From assembly GCA_940671915.1 (NCBI GenBank), contig CALNVZ010003435.1:3460464-3524463 (forward strand): a stretch of 64,000 bases of DNA. Direction: 5' to 3'. A program made the position numbers and the translations under genes. This document shows, piece by piece, positions 43,880-58,426 of the stretch. The notes under the pieces were generated by a model. The model ran no database searches. It was not told the origin of the DNA and saw nothing but the letters and a program-made list of their open reading frames with translations. Each line of letters opens with the position of its first letter. The first letter of the stretch is position 1. The stretch is from Paracentrotus lividus (lineage: Eukaryota > Echinodermata > Echinoidea > Camarodonta > Echinidae).

Positions 43880-46311
43880 GACCTCCTGAAGCTATGTGCC
43901 ACATTTTGCACAATAGTAACTCACAGTAGATGAACAAATTTTAATCAATGAAAATAGGCAATTGTTCACATTTGTTAGATATATGATTTTCTTCCCATTG
44001 ATTTTATGTTCAAAGTTTTAAGGGAAATTTTGCATATATTTTCATTTTCATTTTTTTTTTTTTCTTCATATGACTGTCATGAATAGGATTATTGTCTACT
44101 GTCCTGTGTTCATCAATACTGAGACTTGTAACAATTCTCAGTTGTCATCAGTCTTCTGTAACATTAAAGATAATGCTGCATCTTAAATTTCTCAGTTGAT
44201 AGACTGGATATAATATTTACATGTAGCCATTTGCTCCCATCCTAATTCATGGCAAATGTTGGAATATTGTCAGATATTGACTCTGTAAAGAACAATTCTA
44301 CCTTCGGGTTTAAATACCTATTTTATTTTCTAATAAAACGTTCCATTCACTTCACAACAGGAGATATTTTAAAAAGTTTATAAGATAACATTTTTACCTT
44401 TCTGTACATTTCCAAAAGATCTTGCTCAGAATCTAGAGGGGGAAATAAGGTTATAAAAAGAAGGCAAGAAGAAGACAAAAGACAGGAAGGAAAGACTGAG
44501 CTGAAGATAGCAAAATTTAACTATCATACTCAAGGTTATTACAGGCAACTGCTTGTGAATATAGCAAACAAAATAAATGAATAAATAAAATTGGGGGAGA
44601 GGGGGGGGGGGCAGATAGTCAGAGTTCATGAAAAGTTGCTTAATGTTTTTACTGTGAAACAAACCTTGCAAATATTTTTTGTTTGCAAAGATGTGATATT
44701 TTTTTCTTTATGTTTGCAAAAACAGTCACAATCAGTCTCACTTTCACAAAGAAATGGTGAACCATAAGTTCACAAGCCTGTTGAAAACAAAGCAGGGGGT
44801 CAGAGGGTGTCCCAGCCCCCCTCTCCTGATGAGAAATTAAGAAGAAAAAAAAAAGGACCTAAAAATGACCAAATAGGCCCCCTCCCCTAAAATTGTTTTT
44901 ATTCTTTGGCTTGGCCATCTCCAGTGATATGCCAAAGCCTTCCCCCGTGGCATGAAATAGTTTCTTGGATAAAGATTTCAGAAATAATCTAGATATGTTT
45001 ACCCCCACCTCTATTTTTGGGTGGCCTAGGGCCACACATCTTTTCACTCCTATATATATGACAGTACCCCCCTCCTTCTCCACCCCACCACCCCTGATGT
45101 GTAAGATTTGTTCTGGTGCAGAACCAGGGGGGGGGGGTTAATGGTCCCAGCCCCCCCCCCCACCAAAATTAAGAAAAGGTGCCTAAAATCAGGTATTTTA
45201 GGCCATTGGCGCCCATACCCTGAAAATATCTTGCAAAATTGTGATTGATGCACTGTCATGCTTTTTACATTATCCATGGGGAACTGAAGGTTCTCTGGGT
45301 TGTCGTGACCACTAACATGTTGAAATTACCTGGATGGTAAGATTAAAGGACTAAATAAGTAAAAATTTCCAACCCATTTATCAAACTCATTTATTTTAAG
45401 TCACTGGAATGCTTTACTTAGATGTGTTAGGAATCTTTGAAGCAACTCATCTCAAGGAGCATGAAAGAGAACCTATCACAATTTTGCGAGACAATTTTCA
45501 AAACAATGGGGTTCAGTGATGCATGATATTGGTGAGCTGAGAGAGGTATCATTAGAATGGTAATGAGTTGTACTTTTCAGTGATATTAAATTCTTAATCA
45601 CCACTGAAATATTCTTGAAGTTATTGTTGATCAAAGTTGGGTTTCCTTTCCAGGCACATTCACACAAACCATCTCAGGGTGCATGAAAGTGAACCACGCA
45701 CAATTTTACAAGACTTTTTCAAAACAATGGGGTTTAGTGATGCGTGACATTGGTGAGGTGAGCGAGGTATCATTAGAATGGCAATGAGTTGCACTTTACA
45801 GTGATATAAATTTCATAATCACCATTGGAATATTTTTGAAGTTATTGTTGATCAAAGTTGGGTTTCCTTTTTTCGGAAACACCCTGTATTGGCTTAAAAA
45901 TACAGTATCTGGGATTACTGACACAAACGTAAATTTAATGTAGCTTTCTGTTGAGATTTGACTGGGCAATTTAGAAGTTCTAGTTTCCTCAAGATTTGTT
46001 CAAGTGTGATCCCCAGGGAGTCATAAGTGTAAACCATTGTGTAGGAATAAGAACAAATTCAAAAAATGTATTTTGTAATTCACCCTTTCAATGTAAATCA
46101 AATGCTGCTTCTATTGTTTCTTCAGAATTTTATTATTGTTATTTAATTAATTTTGATAATCTGTAAAAAGTGTATTGTACATAATGTACATGTATGACAT
46201 TGCAGATCTTTTTTTTATAATTGATTTTGACCTAGATTTTTTTTTCTTCTTTATACTGAAGTATTGTTTTAGGGATAATTACAAGACATGTGAATGTAGG
46301 AAGAGGGAGAA
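43880..46311. other. intergenic, repeats only
   Basis: It holds C- and G-runs near 44600, 44810 and 45130, a tandem duplication at 45443-45871 and otherwise AT-rich text. No exon is recognised. Confidence 0.5.
45443..45871. repeat. two-copy tandem duplication, about 221 bp unit
   Basis: Copy 1 is 45443-45650 and copy 2 is 45667-45871. TTGTTGATCAAAGTTGGGTT and TATCATTAGAATGG recur at an offset of 221 bases. Identity is roughly 85% by eye. Confidence 0.75.
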
Positions 46312-46807
<496 letters not shown>

Positions 46808-49800
46808 CATGGGAGGGGGTGGTAAATTGTGTGTATTATGCAAATAACTTATTTGATTATTCAATCATTCTGATCAATTCCGAAACCGTAAGAAGCCCTT
46901 AATTGAATTTATTTCCTCTTGACCCTTCCTGCACTAGCAGCATGCAGCCATTAACTCTTTTATAGACATGAGTCTTCTGAGCTTATGAAAGCACAGTCTG
47001 GCGTTACATCACTTTAGCTGGGGGTGGGGCTTTGACCAGTGTAGTATTTAGAAGCACTGAACCATGAATTTACAATCTATTTGCACTGTGAGTAGGATGC
47101 TTGTATATGGTATTCACTAGAAAACGTGGTCATGGTTGTGTTTCATTGTATTCCTCCATTGATTTGTGGTGAGAGAAGGCATTATTATTAGTTCAATTTT
47201 ATATGTGTATCTGACTGTACCAGCATATCGTGTGGATTTGTCTGCATTTTGCTGTGAAAGAGGAAACAGAAAAGCATATCAATTGAATAATCATATTCTG
47301 CAGCTGGTTTTTGAGGAACTCATGGTAAGTTGGATTGATATCTTACTTGTATCTGAGAATATGTGATGGCACATGTGTACTCTGTACATTTAGATATTTA
47401 AATCGTGTACATGTAGGCTTCTGCAGATGTTGTACATACATGTACATGTATATACATGGAAGTAAATAGTTTAAACACCAAAAAAGAAAGTGAGATTTGG
47501 TTTGCAAATGAAATCTTTTGGTAATTATAACTAATGAATGGATCCAGATGCAGACAATAATATGCATCGGCAGTCTACATATAATATAGTTTCACTTTTT
47601 TCCTTCCTCTATCTTTATCATTATTGATAAGTCTTTTTATTTTAAGTTTTTTGTGTGTGTGTGTTATCTTCAAAAGAAACAGACCCTCTTATTCATCAAA
47701 ATATAGAAACTCACTCTTGTGCCATGCCATACAACAGGTACATGTATATTCGATGCAACTGGATTAGAAATATTATTTCAATTAACATAGAATGTCTATG
47801 GGTTAACATGTAGATATTTACATCTATCTCATTCAGTAATTAATATTTTGCATTGAATTTCTTTATTCATGGGTTAATATTTGTAAAAAAAAATTGTTAT
47901 TAAATTTCTATTATCAAAGTTTAAAAAACAATCCATCACAATTGGTTCTAGAGTAAAAGAAAGTCACTTCCAAATCAATGACCATTTCTCAAATATTTAA
48001 TATACTTTTGACCCTGAAGTTATACCTCTGGGGCAAGAAATTATTTATGTCACATTAAAATATTTTTAAAAATTTACAAAGAATGCAAAATTTATTTTCT
48101 TAGGATTATAACTCTATAGGGGTAATAATAATGATTTATTTTACCTTGAGTTTGTCTTTGACCTTTCAGCAACTGTTTGTTCCAAAACTTATTTCATAAC
48201 TCAATTGTTCCCTGAACTTGTTTATTTTCATTTAAATTGATATATGCCCGCTGTCTCTTTAAATCATACTTATTTGAGAAAACAAAGTGGCAGCTGTGTT
48301 CAAATTCTCTGAGAGAGAGAGAGAGTAAAAGCAAGGAAAAGCTTGTTTATTTTCATTTAGTTTGTTGTCTCTCTAAATCATATATATTTGATGAAATAAA
48401 GTGGATGCTGTGTTTCAAGTTCACTAGTGATAGAAACGGTGAGGAAGGGAGAGAGAGTAAGCAAAGAAAATATTTCAGCTGGTGAATATTCTTAGATTTT
48501 GGTATTGGATTGTCGACACACCATACATTAGGCTCTTGATTTTAATTTCTTTTTGTGGTGCTGTGTGCAATGCCCAATAATAAAGCATGACTTTTGAAAG
48601 TATATCGTGTACAGCATACAAAGGACTAGTGTAAAGAGAGTCATGTTCTTGAAAAATTGTCTCCATGGGATTTTGTCATTGATCTGAAAAAGACTGACAT
48701 ATTCACTTGAGGCACAAATCAGGTAACACTTCACCGTTTTGCTACTGAGATCGCATTTAAGTTATTAGTGTTTTCATTGACTTGATGGGCAGTCTTCGTT
48801 AAAAGTAAGTTTACTCTGTGTATTGAGAAGATAGAAAGTCTGACTATAATGTGTGATGATATGTTTCTTGTTATGTGTTACAGATGACAGAGAGTGTAAA
48901 AAGGTACATGTACACATAGATGTATGGGAGAAACAGAGAAGAGACGACAAGATTAGAGATGAGATAATGAGAGAGAGAGAGAGGTGGACGTGTAACCTTG
49001 AAGGCTTTGTTTGATTTTCAAAAGTGCTCTGAACATAGCAATTTTAGAAAGATTGTCATGTATACATACTGTCTTTTTGCAATCTGAACATAGCAATTTT
49101 AGAAGATTTTTAATGGCATGTCTCATTTAAATCTGAATATAATAATTTTGGAAGAACTGTTGTGATATCTCATTGTAATCTGAATATAATATTTCTGTGT
49201 GTAACTGCATGGGAGGTGTGTATTTGTCTCGTCATTATTGGCATACATATGCCATTATGCCAGGGTCAGGATCCTGTCCTGCAAGCTCTTTTGAAATATT
49301 TGTGAAGGTAAACAAAATCTTATTAGATTTGTTCCACAAGTTCAACAGACCATGGAAATATGTCAGTTCACACCCAGGCGTCATGAATTAGCAATAGGAT
49401 ATATGATGCTGCACTATTTTTATTTTCCAAGTTGTGAACACATACATATAAAATTAACTTCTACTTGTAGCCTTATTGTGAAATTAAATGTTGATTGATG
49501 TTCACCTAATGTATTTCCCGTGGTATCTAATCCTCTGATTATGCAAATTCTTGATTTATACATGAACTTATCTAATGTCTACAGATGTTGGAGTAATGCA
49601 TTCAAGTTATATCATAGGAAGCTTGATTTTGTAGTTCTTCCTCCAGTGACAAATTCCATCCTTGATAATAAAACGTTATAAAAGAAGTGAACATAAAACA
49701 AGTACACTGTATAGGCCTACAACCTACATTTTTGCTCTCTCACAATAATGTATTAATTTTATGCTACTGTCTTGTGTCTGGGCTATGGAAGGTGAATCTA

Positions 49801-50866
49801 TTTTTGCAATTTACTTCAATCACATTTATATTACTTTTTTATCAATTTCTTAACAAATATATCTGATCAAATGAATGTAAATCGTTTTGACCACATCCTT
49901 CAGATCTATCATAGTAATGGCGCTAAAATATTTAAGGAATCTCTTCCTGACTGTGTGCACACATTTGTATAACATTGTATTGTCTTGCCAAAGGACGTGA
50001 GTGCTGTGGCTGGAATTTGAACCCTAGACCTTCTCTTCCTTACTGTAAAGATACTGTAAAGTATCTGATAGGCTTCCACACCTGAACAGAGTCTATAACA
50101 CCTCTTCTTCCCCTTTAATGCTTTGATTAAATAACCAATAGTGTTACAGAGTTTGAAGAACTATCTATAAAGTCTGATAATGTTCAAATAGTCTGTAATT
50201 AAAGTATCAATGTGTAAACATCATTGTGAATAGGGCAAATGATTACATTGACTGTATTTGCTGCCATGTGATTTTTAAATAAGTCCATAAGTCATTGGAG
50301 TTGTGTTGTGATCAAAAGCGACCGCTCTACTTACATCATGTAGATCTGTGACAGGCACCTGTTGTTATATGTAGTGCTGGGTTACAGTTTAAAAAAAATT
50401 AATGTTGGAATGTAATATTCCCTTTGTTTTGGAAATACATTACATGTCATTGTACCCATTAGTTTGGTTTCAAACCTTTGTAACCCACAGATCTATGCAT
50501 TTTTGGGTGTTATTGTACTCATTAAACTACGGGTACATGTATAAATGATCTTTATTAGTTATTTTGTCTTTAGTGCTGGCAGTTTTGGATTTGATAAACA
50601 ACAGTACAGCTTTAATGGTGTCTGTAGATTTCTTTTTTAAAAGTATTCATGGAACAATTATGAGGGACTTTTTTTTACCCTCTTTTGCTAGACATTGATG
50701 GCATGACAAGGGTTTATATTAACAGATAGTTGCATCTCACGCTGTGATGTAAGGCTGTTAAGTAACCAGTGTTAAACATTGTTTAATAACATTGTTTAAT
50801 AACAGTTAAGAACTGAAAAGTACCATGACCTCTGATGCAACCTATTTACTCTTCTCTTTTCTGCAG
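46808..50866. other. upstream of riboflavin transporter, no coding exon seen
   Basis: AT-rich, without recognisable protein segments. It may contain untranslated first exons and the promoter of the SLC52A gene. Confidence 0.45.
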
Positions 50867-51364
50867 GTTTCTTTCCTGATTGGACAAACAAGGAGCAAAC
50901 CAAACCAGCATCATATAGCTTCTTCTTGGAAGGATAAGGACTCTTATCTGCATGTAGCAGAACTGAGGAAACACATTCAAGAAGCTTCTTTTTATAAAAC
51001 CTGCACGATTGATCAGATACCAGCACATTTGACATCAGGACATTGAATGAAGGAGATAGTATGCTCAAGTGTTTGAGTAGTTTCCTGAGGGTATAAAATT
51101 TATGTGATATGGAAGTTGCATGTAATTGACCTTAGTTTAGCACCAGACAAAGTATAAGGATAGATGTTTGCATAAGAGTGCAGCCGAATACATGCCAACC
51201 ATTCCAACACATTTAATACTTCTTTTGGATACTTCAGTTAATGTTCCTGTGGTAACTGGATCAAAAGCTGTTATTTCATCAACAAATTTTGTCATTGTGA
51301 ATGCTTGCCAAAGGAATCAAGAGGCTGTGAAATATTAAATTTAAGGAATAATTAGCTAGACTTA
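50867..51364 (+). other. probable 5' UTR exon part of SLC52A gene
   Basis: A strong acceptor (TACTCTTCTCTTTTCTGCAG, ending at 50866) precedes 498 bases that run without another good donor into the transporter ATG. Upstream untranslated exons would be needed and are not identified. Confidence 0.5.
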
Positions 51365-53958
51365 ATGGGCAAGATGGGCCTACAAGAGAGTCTTCTGAAG
51401 TTTCCTGTGATCCTTTTAGTTGTCCTGTTTGGGACTGGATCATGGGTAGCCATCAACGGTCTGTGGGTAGAACTGCCACTCCTGGTATCCTTGGGGATCC
51501 CTGAGGGATACAACCTTGCTTCCTACCTGGTCATCATCATCCAGGTTGCCAATATAGGACCCATCCTCTTCACCCTCATGAGCTATCTTATGAAAGGTCG
51601 ACGCCTAGAAGTGCCAGCGATCTACATCATCCTTCCCATCGGAAGCGTAGCATGTCTGCTGCTTGTCTTCTTCTGGGATGTGACGTCATACATTGGTGGT
51701 GTCTTAAGAAGCACACCTCTACTTTGCTTAGCATTCTTTATATCAATCGTTGACTGCACTTCATCTGTAGCCTTCACTCCATTCATGTCCAGACTGAAAA
51801 GCGGATACCTGACGTGGTACTTTGTAGGAGAAGGATTTAGCGCCCTCTTGCCAAGTCTCGTCGCTCTGGGTCAAGGGGTCGGGAATGATGATTGTGTCGC
51901 GAATTACACGTACATCAACACCACATCTGGCGAGAACTGCACTTCATGGATGAGCATAACGGTTCCTGCACGATTCCCTCCAGAGGACTTCTTCTGGTTC
52001 CTATTCGCCATGATGACAGTGTCTCTCATCTCCTTCTTCCTCCTCAACACCCTTCCACTCGTAAAGCGAGAATACTCTCCAGAAGGCCTCATGGAAGCCG
52101 CATCTTCAGACTCTGTCAAATCCATATCTTCATCTGACAGTATGTCCATGACCACCAGTGGGAAATATGCCAAAAGAGAGGAAGCAAACCTTGACACATC
52201 AATGGAAACGCCACCTGTGACTGTCAAAGACCCCATGATTCCAAAAGATAAGCGATCAAAGAGGTCCTTCGTCTACATATTCGTCCTCCTGGGCTTTGTG
52301 AACGCTCTTAGTAATGGTATCCTTCCGTCCATCCAGAGCTACTCCTGTGGTGCGTACAGCTTCAACGCTTATCTCTTGGCAGCGACTCTGGGCAACGTAG
52401 CCAATCCAGTAGCTTGCTTCATCGTCATGCTGTTCCCTCAGAAGAACCTGATCCTTGTTGGAGTGACAGCTCTCTGTGGGACCGTCATCAGCTCTTACTG
52501 TCTAGCAACTGCTGCTCTCAGTCCTACACCCCCTTTGCAGGATGAAGTCATTGGAACTGTCCTTGTGGTAAGTCCCAATATATATTTTTTTTTGCATAGA
52601 AGTGGATAAAATTCAAAAGAATGGAGGAATTGCTCAATATAAATCTCAAAAGAGCTCTGAAATACACAATTTTATGCAAAAGAACATGCTAAATAATTTG
52701 ATTTTGAGAGGTTTTATTATCCTTCGGGGTTTAATTCTCAATATGCATTGTTTCTAAAGGCCATCATATTAGGAACGATCATGATCATCATGTTCAATGT
52801 GCATGTACAGTTGAGGCCATAAGTTTACATACACCCAGGAAATTCAATGAAAATTGTGCACTTGCCAAGCATCATAAAATTTACTGTATCTTAAAGAATA
52901 TCTGTGTTCTAATGCCAAATTTGGTATCAAACAAGAGTATATCATGCTCTTTCAACATAATGACATGCCATCTGGAGATGACATATATTTACATGTAATT
53001 TTCCCCAAATAAATCTTGATATTTCAGACAAACTTTTAAAAAGTCTTGACCAAAACATTTAATATTTGTGCTTATTATTTTTTTCTGAACACAAACAATT
53101 TATATTACATTTGTGTTTGTTTGGTGGTTACATATTATGATAACAAATGTAATATCAATCCTAGATTTGACATTTGCATGTTGCCATGAAACAATATTTG
53201 AAAATATAATGACTAATAATAGAAAAAGTTTGGCACAAATATTACTTCTTTTCTACAAAGAAAATTTCACTCAAAATACACTTTAGTGCAATCAGCATCC
53301 CATTCACATGAAAGAGCATAATAAGCTCTTTTATATGATAACAAATTTGTCATGACAGCACTAATATTCCTGAATATATAGTAAGTTTTCTGATGCTTGG
53401 CAATGTACAATTTTTATCGAATTTCCTATAAGTGTATGTAAACTTATGGCCTCAACTGTACATGCTGCAAAAACAACTTCAAGATATTCTTTTGTATTTT
53501 TTTTTGTTGGGAGAGGTAAAATATGGGTACACGTAATTTGCTAATCATCATCATTTGATAGTATTTTGTTGACTATTGCCTTTGGTAATGCTATTGCCCT
53601 TGTAATTTTCATGAATTTATATGATTTTGTTATCCATTCTCTCTTTCTCTTTATCTGTTTCTTATGTTTTTCTATATCTCTCCATCTTAATATTACATAA
53701 TGTGTTGTTCTCCTGCTACTTTCATAGGTTCTTGCCTGGATTCTCGTCATGGGTCTTTTCACGTACACCAAGGCCACTATCGGTTGGATCCTCCGTAACG
53801 AGCCCCACAATCGCAAGCTTCTCATCGCCTTTGGAGCCGTGACGCAGTTCGGTTCCCTGATCGGAGCTTGCATCATGTTCCCATTGGTCAATGTCTATTA
53901 TCTCTTCACTCCATACTACGGCTCACCCTGTGATGGTGTCAGCGATTGCCCATTATAG
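51365..53958 (+). CDS. riboflavin transporter, SLC52A family
   Basis: Two coding exons, 51365-52567 and 53728-53958, are joined in phase 0 (GTC CTT GTG | GTT CTT GCC) and give 477 residues; the human members have about 450-470. Family hallmarks are TGSWVAINGLWVELPLLV (about 20-37), LPEGYN-like IPEGYNLASYLV, FTPFMSRLK, YLTWYFVGEGFSALLPSL and the C-terminal GWILRNEPHNRKLL. Hydrophobicity fits the 11-span topology. The loop between spans 5 and 6 has N-glycosylation sequons (NYT, NTT, NCT), and the long Ser-rich loop after span 6 is expected in the cytosol. It moves vitamin B2 across the plasma membrane. The intron carries a Tc1-like element. I cannot assign it to SLC52A1, A2 or A3; invertebrates usually have one co-orthologue. 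Confidence 0.93.
52807..53458. mobile_element. non-autonomous Tc1/mariner-like element
   Basis: The inverted ends CAGTTGAGGCCATAAGTTTA are flanked by TA, with the inverted similarity extending about 85 bp inward (including TTGCCAAGCATCA). The end sequence is of the Sleeping Beauty/Tc1 style. 652 bp without transposase. It is within the SLC52A intron. Confidence 0.85.
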
Positions 53959-54034
53959 CAACACTAATAGTAGGTACAAGTATGACTGTAGGCACATACT
54001 CTAAAATATTGAGCCTACTCTAACTCTGTTAAGG

Positions 54035-54215
54035 ACCTGTCCCACGGGAGGCGATCTAGTTGCGACAACTGGCGAACAAGCTATTGCAAGTTGTTGTTGA
54101 GGCTTATCATAGAAAGAGTCGTAGGAAGGTCTATAATAGCCATTTTTTAGGTGATCTCCTAAGGAGTCAGACATTGGCATGTTGTCGCAATAACGATAGC
54201 CTCCTATGGGACAGG
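54035..54215. repeat. MITE with CCTGTCCCA ends
   Basis: The inverted ends CCTGTCCCACGGGAGGCGAT and its near-complement (GATAGCCTCCTATGGGACAGG) are followed inward by GTTGCGACAAC / GTTGTCGCAA. 181 bp. Confidence 0.75.
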
Positions 54216-55115
54216 CACAATAGTATTTTGCTGTTCAAATGTCAAGAGCAGCTATTGTACAAGGGCAATGTCTGGAGGTAGTCTCGAATTGCAGATATGG
54301 CTTTATCTACTATTTCCCTATAGGATATACATTTGTAGGGGTGGATGTTGCAAAGTCTCTGTAATCCAACACAAAACTCTCCAGTGTATTACACTCTGTT
54401 TTTTATTGAGTTAAGTCATTATAATCTGACTTGTGTTGGTACTACCGTCTATTTAATGAGGAGAACAAATCACATGGGTTCGAAATCATTTTTTTAAATA
54501 TGGGTTTGGGTGAAAATTCCTCATACATTGATATTTTCCACTACACCATCTCTTAAAATGTACAATTGTTTATTACTCGTGAGTAAACATATCATTTGTA
54601 ATAACATTTTTTTAAATTATCTTTTTGTTTGTTTTGTTCATTTGTTTAACTTTTTCAGCACTCAATTAGGAATCAATGTATAAATAAAAATATAAAAGAA
54701 AAATATATAGATTTGTTAGCTTGCTTTTAAAACCATTTGTCCATTTTTTTTTTAAATTACAATGGTTGATTATTCATACTGCATACACTTAGTAACCTAT
54801 CATGACATAACTTCCATTAGGTTCACATGACACCTTGATTCCGAATGAATACAGGTCATATGTATTGGGTCAACTACATTCCATTTGACTGTGGTAGCTG
54901 TCTCAAATGTACTTGACCTTGAGTGACCTCCACATTTGCTCAGTGATGTAATGTGTGTGTGCATGTATTGAACTTGTTTACTATGCACTGTAAGTACTTA
55001 CAAATAAATGCTTTTCATTGTTTTAAGAGCCCCAGGGAATATTTTCTTCTGAGGATTTCAAATGATTCAATATGGTCAAAGCTTCAAGTTTCTTTGAGAT
55101 GGTAAGATTGAAGGG

Positions 55116-55312
55116 TACTGTAGAAGCCAATATTTTCGCGTACAGATATTTTTGCGATTTTGGACTAGTTGGGGAAATTTGCGAGAGCAAAATATCGCAA
55201 ATTTGGTGATGATTTCGTTACTATAAATTGTCTTTTATTGAAGTGGAAATTTTCGTGATGACTGACTCGCGAAATTCGCGAAAATAAAGTCATCCCGAAA
55301 ATAACCTCAGTA
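55116..55312. repeat. MITE with TTTTCGCG motifs, copy 2
   Basis: Same interior as 6287-6489 (TATTTTCGCGTACAGATATT, GACTCGCGAAATTCGCGAAA), with eroded termini. Confidence 0.75.
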
Positions 55313-56892
55313 TGTTGTAATTTCCATATTACTGCATCACATGAAGTCACATGTGTAGGGAAATTATATTTGATAACATCATTTGAGGAATGCTGGTAAA
55401 ATGTTGATATGAGTGTTATAAACAATGATTGATTAAAGCCTTGGATTATGCCAATTATAATACTACATCTTTTAAAGTTTCTTGGGGGAAATAAAATATT
55501 TGAACATGGATATTGTTGGCATTTTGCAGTGACTAGTTTTCTACCAGAAGTCACATTTAGCATAGATTTAGAATGAAATACATGTCATTTACAATTTAGA
55601 TGCAAATTAATAAGGAGTGCCTTGTATTGATCTGGGTGTTGTTTGCATCAAAAATGTCCTTCTGAAATACAAATGTTATATACTGGGATATGTCTTTATA
55701 TAGCATAATCTTATCCAAAGTACTGTATGTGTGAGGAGTTAAAATGTTCAATAGCTGTCGGAGCTAAATTTATTCTAGAAAAGTTGAAAAAACTCCTTTT
55801 GATGTGATGGCACATTTTCATAGACTTTTGTTCTATATATTGGGAAATGGTTACTGGTATGCGATATTCATATTTTCTGAAAGAGTATACATTTTCAGAA
55901 TTTTTAAGTTAGTACATGAAATTAGTGATGAAAAAATAATTTGTGAGCAGTAGTGGATGCAGTTTGATGTCACTTAATTGAAAGTATCTGCTTATACCAT
56001 CCATAGTTTATTTTTTACAAAATTTGTATGCCTAAATTCCGGAGAAGTTTAGATACCTTGGAAACCATACAGTTTATAGGTAGATCAATCATTAAAATGG
56101 CTAAACTTATTACACAGGGTTCTTATTCTAATAAAAAAAATATATGCAAAGTTTTCAGTTTGATACAAGAAAAAAGACCAGAAGTTTTCATTATGATATA
56201 AGATAATTCGAGAATAAACTAAATGATGAAGCATTCTGAAAGTTTTTTATTGACTTTGTATATTTTTTATAGGAATAATATATTTAAAACTGTATATTCC
56301 AAAGTGTGTTTGGATTATTATGTTGCTGCCAATCCAATACAATGTATACATTGTACATTATCCTTCTTCTAATATAGACATCAACAAATTTTAGATTCAG
56401 TGACGTGTAATATTAACATAGATATCAAATTATGTAATATTGATTTGTGAAGAAATTGAAAAATTTTAAAGATATGTCTATTGTTTATTTCCTTAAGTTC
56501 AAGAAAAAGAAGAAGTATATATAAATAAGGTGTATTGCAATTTGGTGTTTTTTTTTTTAATTTACAAAATGAAGTTTAAGAAACGATTGTAATAGTTTAT
56601 ATCTGGGTAAAATATATGTTGAATAGTATAATCAATGTCTTGCGCAATTCAATCCTGTCAGAAATATGTTTTTATTTAATTTATGTTGTATCTTTGTTTA
56701 TGATTTGTTCCAAAGGCATCTTAGCTGCACAATCAATGTAAACATTTATGATTTCACTTGTAATGATAGTAAAAATACTGAAGTTTTTGTATAACTTTTT
56801 CCTGTCATATTATTTATATTGGTTTTTACATGGTGATTCACTTTGAGTTTGATCTGAAATGTACGGAATAGGAAGAAGAAAACAAAATATTG

Positions 56893-56898
56893 AATAAA
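56893..56898 (+). terminator. candidate SLC52A polyadenylation signal
   Basis: AATAAA 2.9 kb after the stop and about 20 bases before the left end of the DIRS-like element. Confidence 0.45.
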
Positions 56899-58026
56899 CT
56901 TTTGAATATGGAACAGGAATGATTTACTTCAAAGAATGATATATTTACTACTTTGCTATTCGTCCTCGAATCGCCCAACCAACCGATACTTTAACCCCGA
57001 AACTTTTGCTCTATTGTCTCCTATCTTCCCCTCCCTGTGAGAAGGGCGCCCTCTCATGATGAGGGCACTCAGCCAAACATTCCCAACAAACTTCCTCTTT
57101 TCTATCGGCTGCCGCGAGCGAGTAACCTCGAGAACTTGCTCCGCAAATGGGTTTGTTTTTCACTTTTTGTGAACCTTTTTGATGCCTAATTTGTGGGGTC
57201 TTGCTCTTAGTTGTCCTAGCCAATGTCTAGGTCGTGGTTTCCTATTATTGGGAGTTTTTTGAGGGCCGTTTTTTTGAGTAATTCTGTTGGATTTACGGCG
57301 CCTTCTCCCTAGCTTTTTGACATTCATTACGTACGTGTTTTTATATTACACCCTTGTGGTGCGGGCCTTTGTTCTCCGTTCCGCGCTTCATTTCACACAG
57401 TTCAGTGAAGCCTTTTGTTGGGTGGGAGAGGCCTTTGTGACCCTTCCTGTCCCAGGGCAGAGTCTAAACTCCTTTGTATAAGTGTCTTTTCTTTTCATAT
57501 ATTGCAGAGTGTTTTCTTATTCCGAGGGAAGAAGATTTCATCCATTTTTGTATCTCGGAGATTAACATCGCCGACTCATCGGAGAGTCTCATCTACCAGG
57601 AAGGCACGAAGTCTGGATTCTCTGCATATTTTATAGAGGCCGCGAAGCAGTTAGACGGGGGAAGCAGTTAGACGGGGAACGAAAGCTGTTTACATCTGTT
57701 TCAACGAAAGTAAGTCGGGATTCACAACCGCCGGGGCGAGTATGGGCCGGTGGCAGTTGGTAAGTCACAACTTACGGTACCGCGAGCCCCCGGAAAGTCG
57801 TCGTGTGGGAGTCACGTATGTGAACTCCTGGGGACGGGTTCAGTCGCCTATCGTCGGCCTATCCCAGCGACGCACCCAATCGATCTTGGTGAGGGATCGA
57901 GGAGGGCAACTTCGTTTACGATCATGTCTTGACATCGATCTAGTGGAAGTTGTAGGATCGATCGTGAGATCTTTCAACATGATCGAATCGATCGAAGGTT
58001 GGCTTGCCACCTGAGATAGGTCTAGT

Positions 58027-58426
58027 ATCGATAGCCAGTATCGGTATCGTTATCGATATCGTTAGGTAAATCGATCACATCAATCGATCATGAACATTAT
58101 CGATCGATCGATCACTTCATAATATCGATCACAGTTGAATCGATCACAACATAATCGATTACAACTTGAATCGATTACAACATAATCGATCACGATTGAA
58201 TCGATCACAACATATCGATTACAGTTTGAATCGATCACACACAATCGATCACGATTGAATCGATTACAATATAATCGATACGATGAATCGATCACGCCAA
58301 TCGATCAAATTTGAATCGATCCCGCCCAAATCGATCTCCGAGGAATCGATCATGAAACATCGATTATAATAAATCGATCTCACTAAATCGATCTCTGTTG
58401 ATTTCATGTCAGAATCGATTACAGTA
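58027..58426. repeat. ATCGAT-rich array
   Basis: 27 copies of ATCGAT in 400 bases, mostly as AATCGATTACA/AATCGATCACA words at about 10-17 base spacing. The neighbouring 57890-58020 has more. It is within the DIRS-like element. Confidence 0.85.

Larger units (their letters stand above)
53959..56898 (+). other. SLC52A 3' UTR and downstream
   Basis: No further coding stretch. It contains two MITEs (54035-54215 and 55116-55312). It may be a single long 3' UTR ending at the AATAAA at 56893. Confidence 0.45.

Noticed and set aside
54060..54281. 73-codon plus-strand frame after SLC52A
   Set aside because: It lies within the CCTGTCCCA MITE.
58027..58426. ATCGAT array as a CRISPR array
   Set aside because: The repeat is only 6-11 bases, the spacers are short and repetitive, and the context is animal nuclear DNA.
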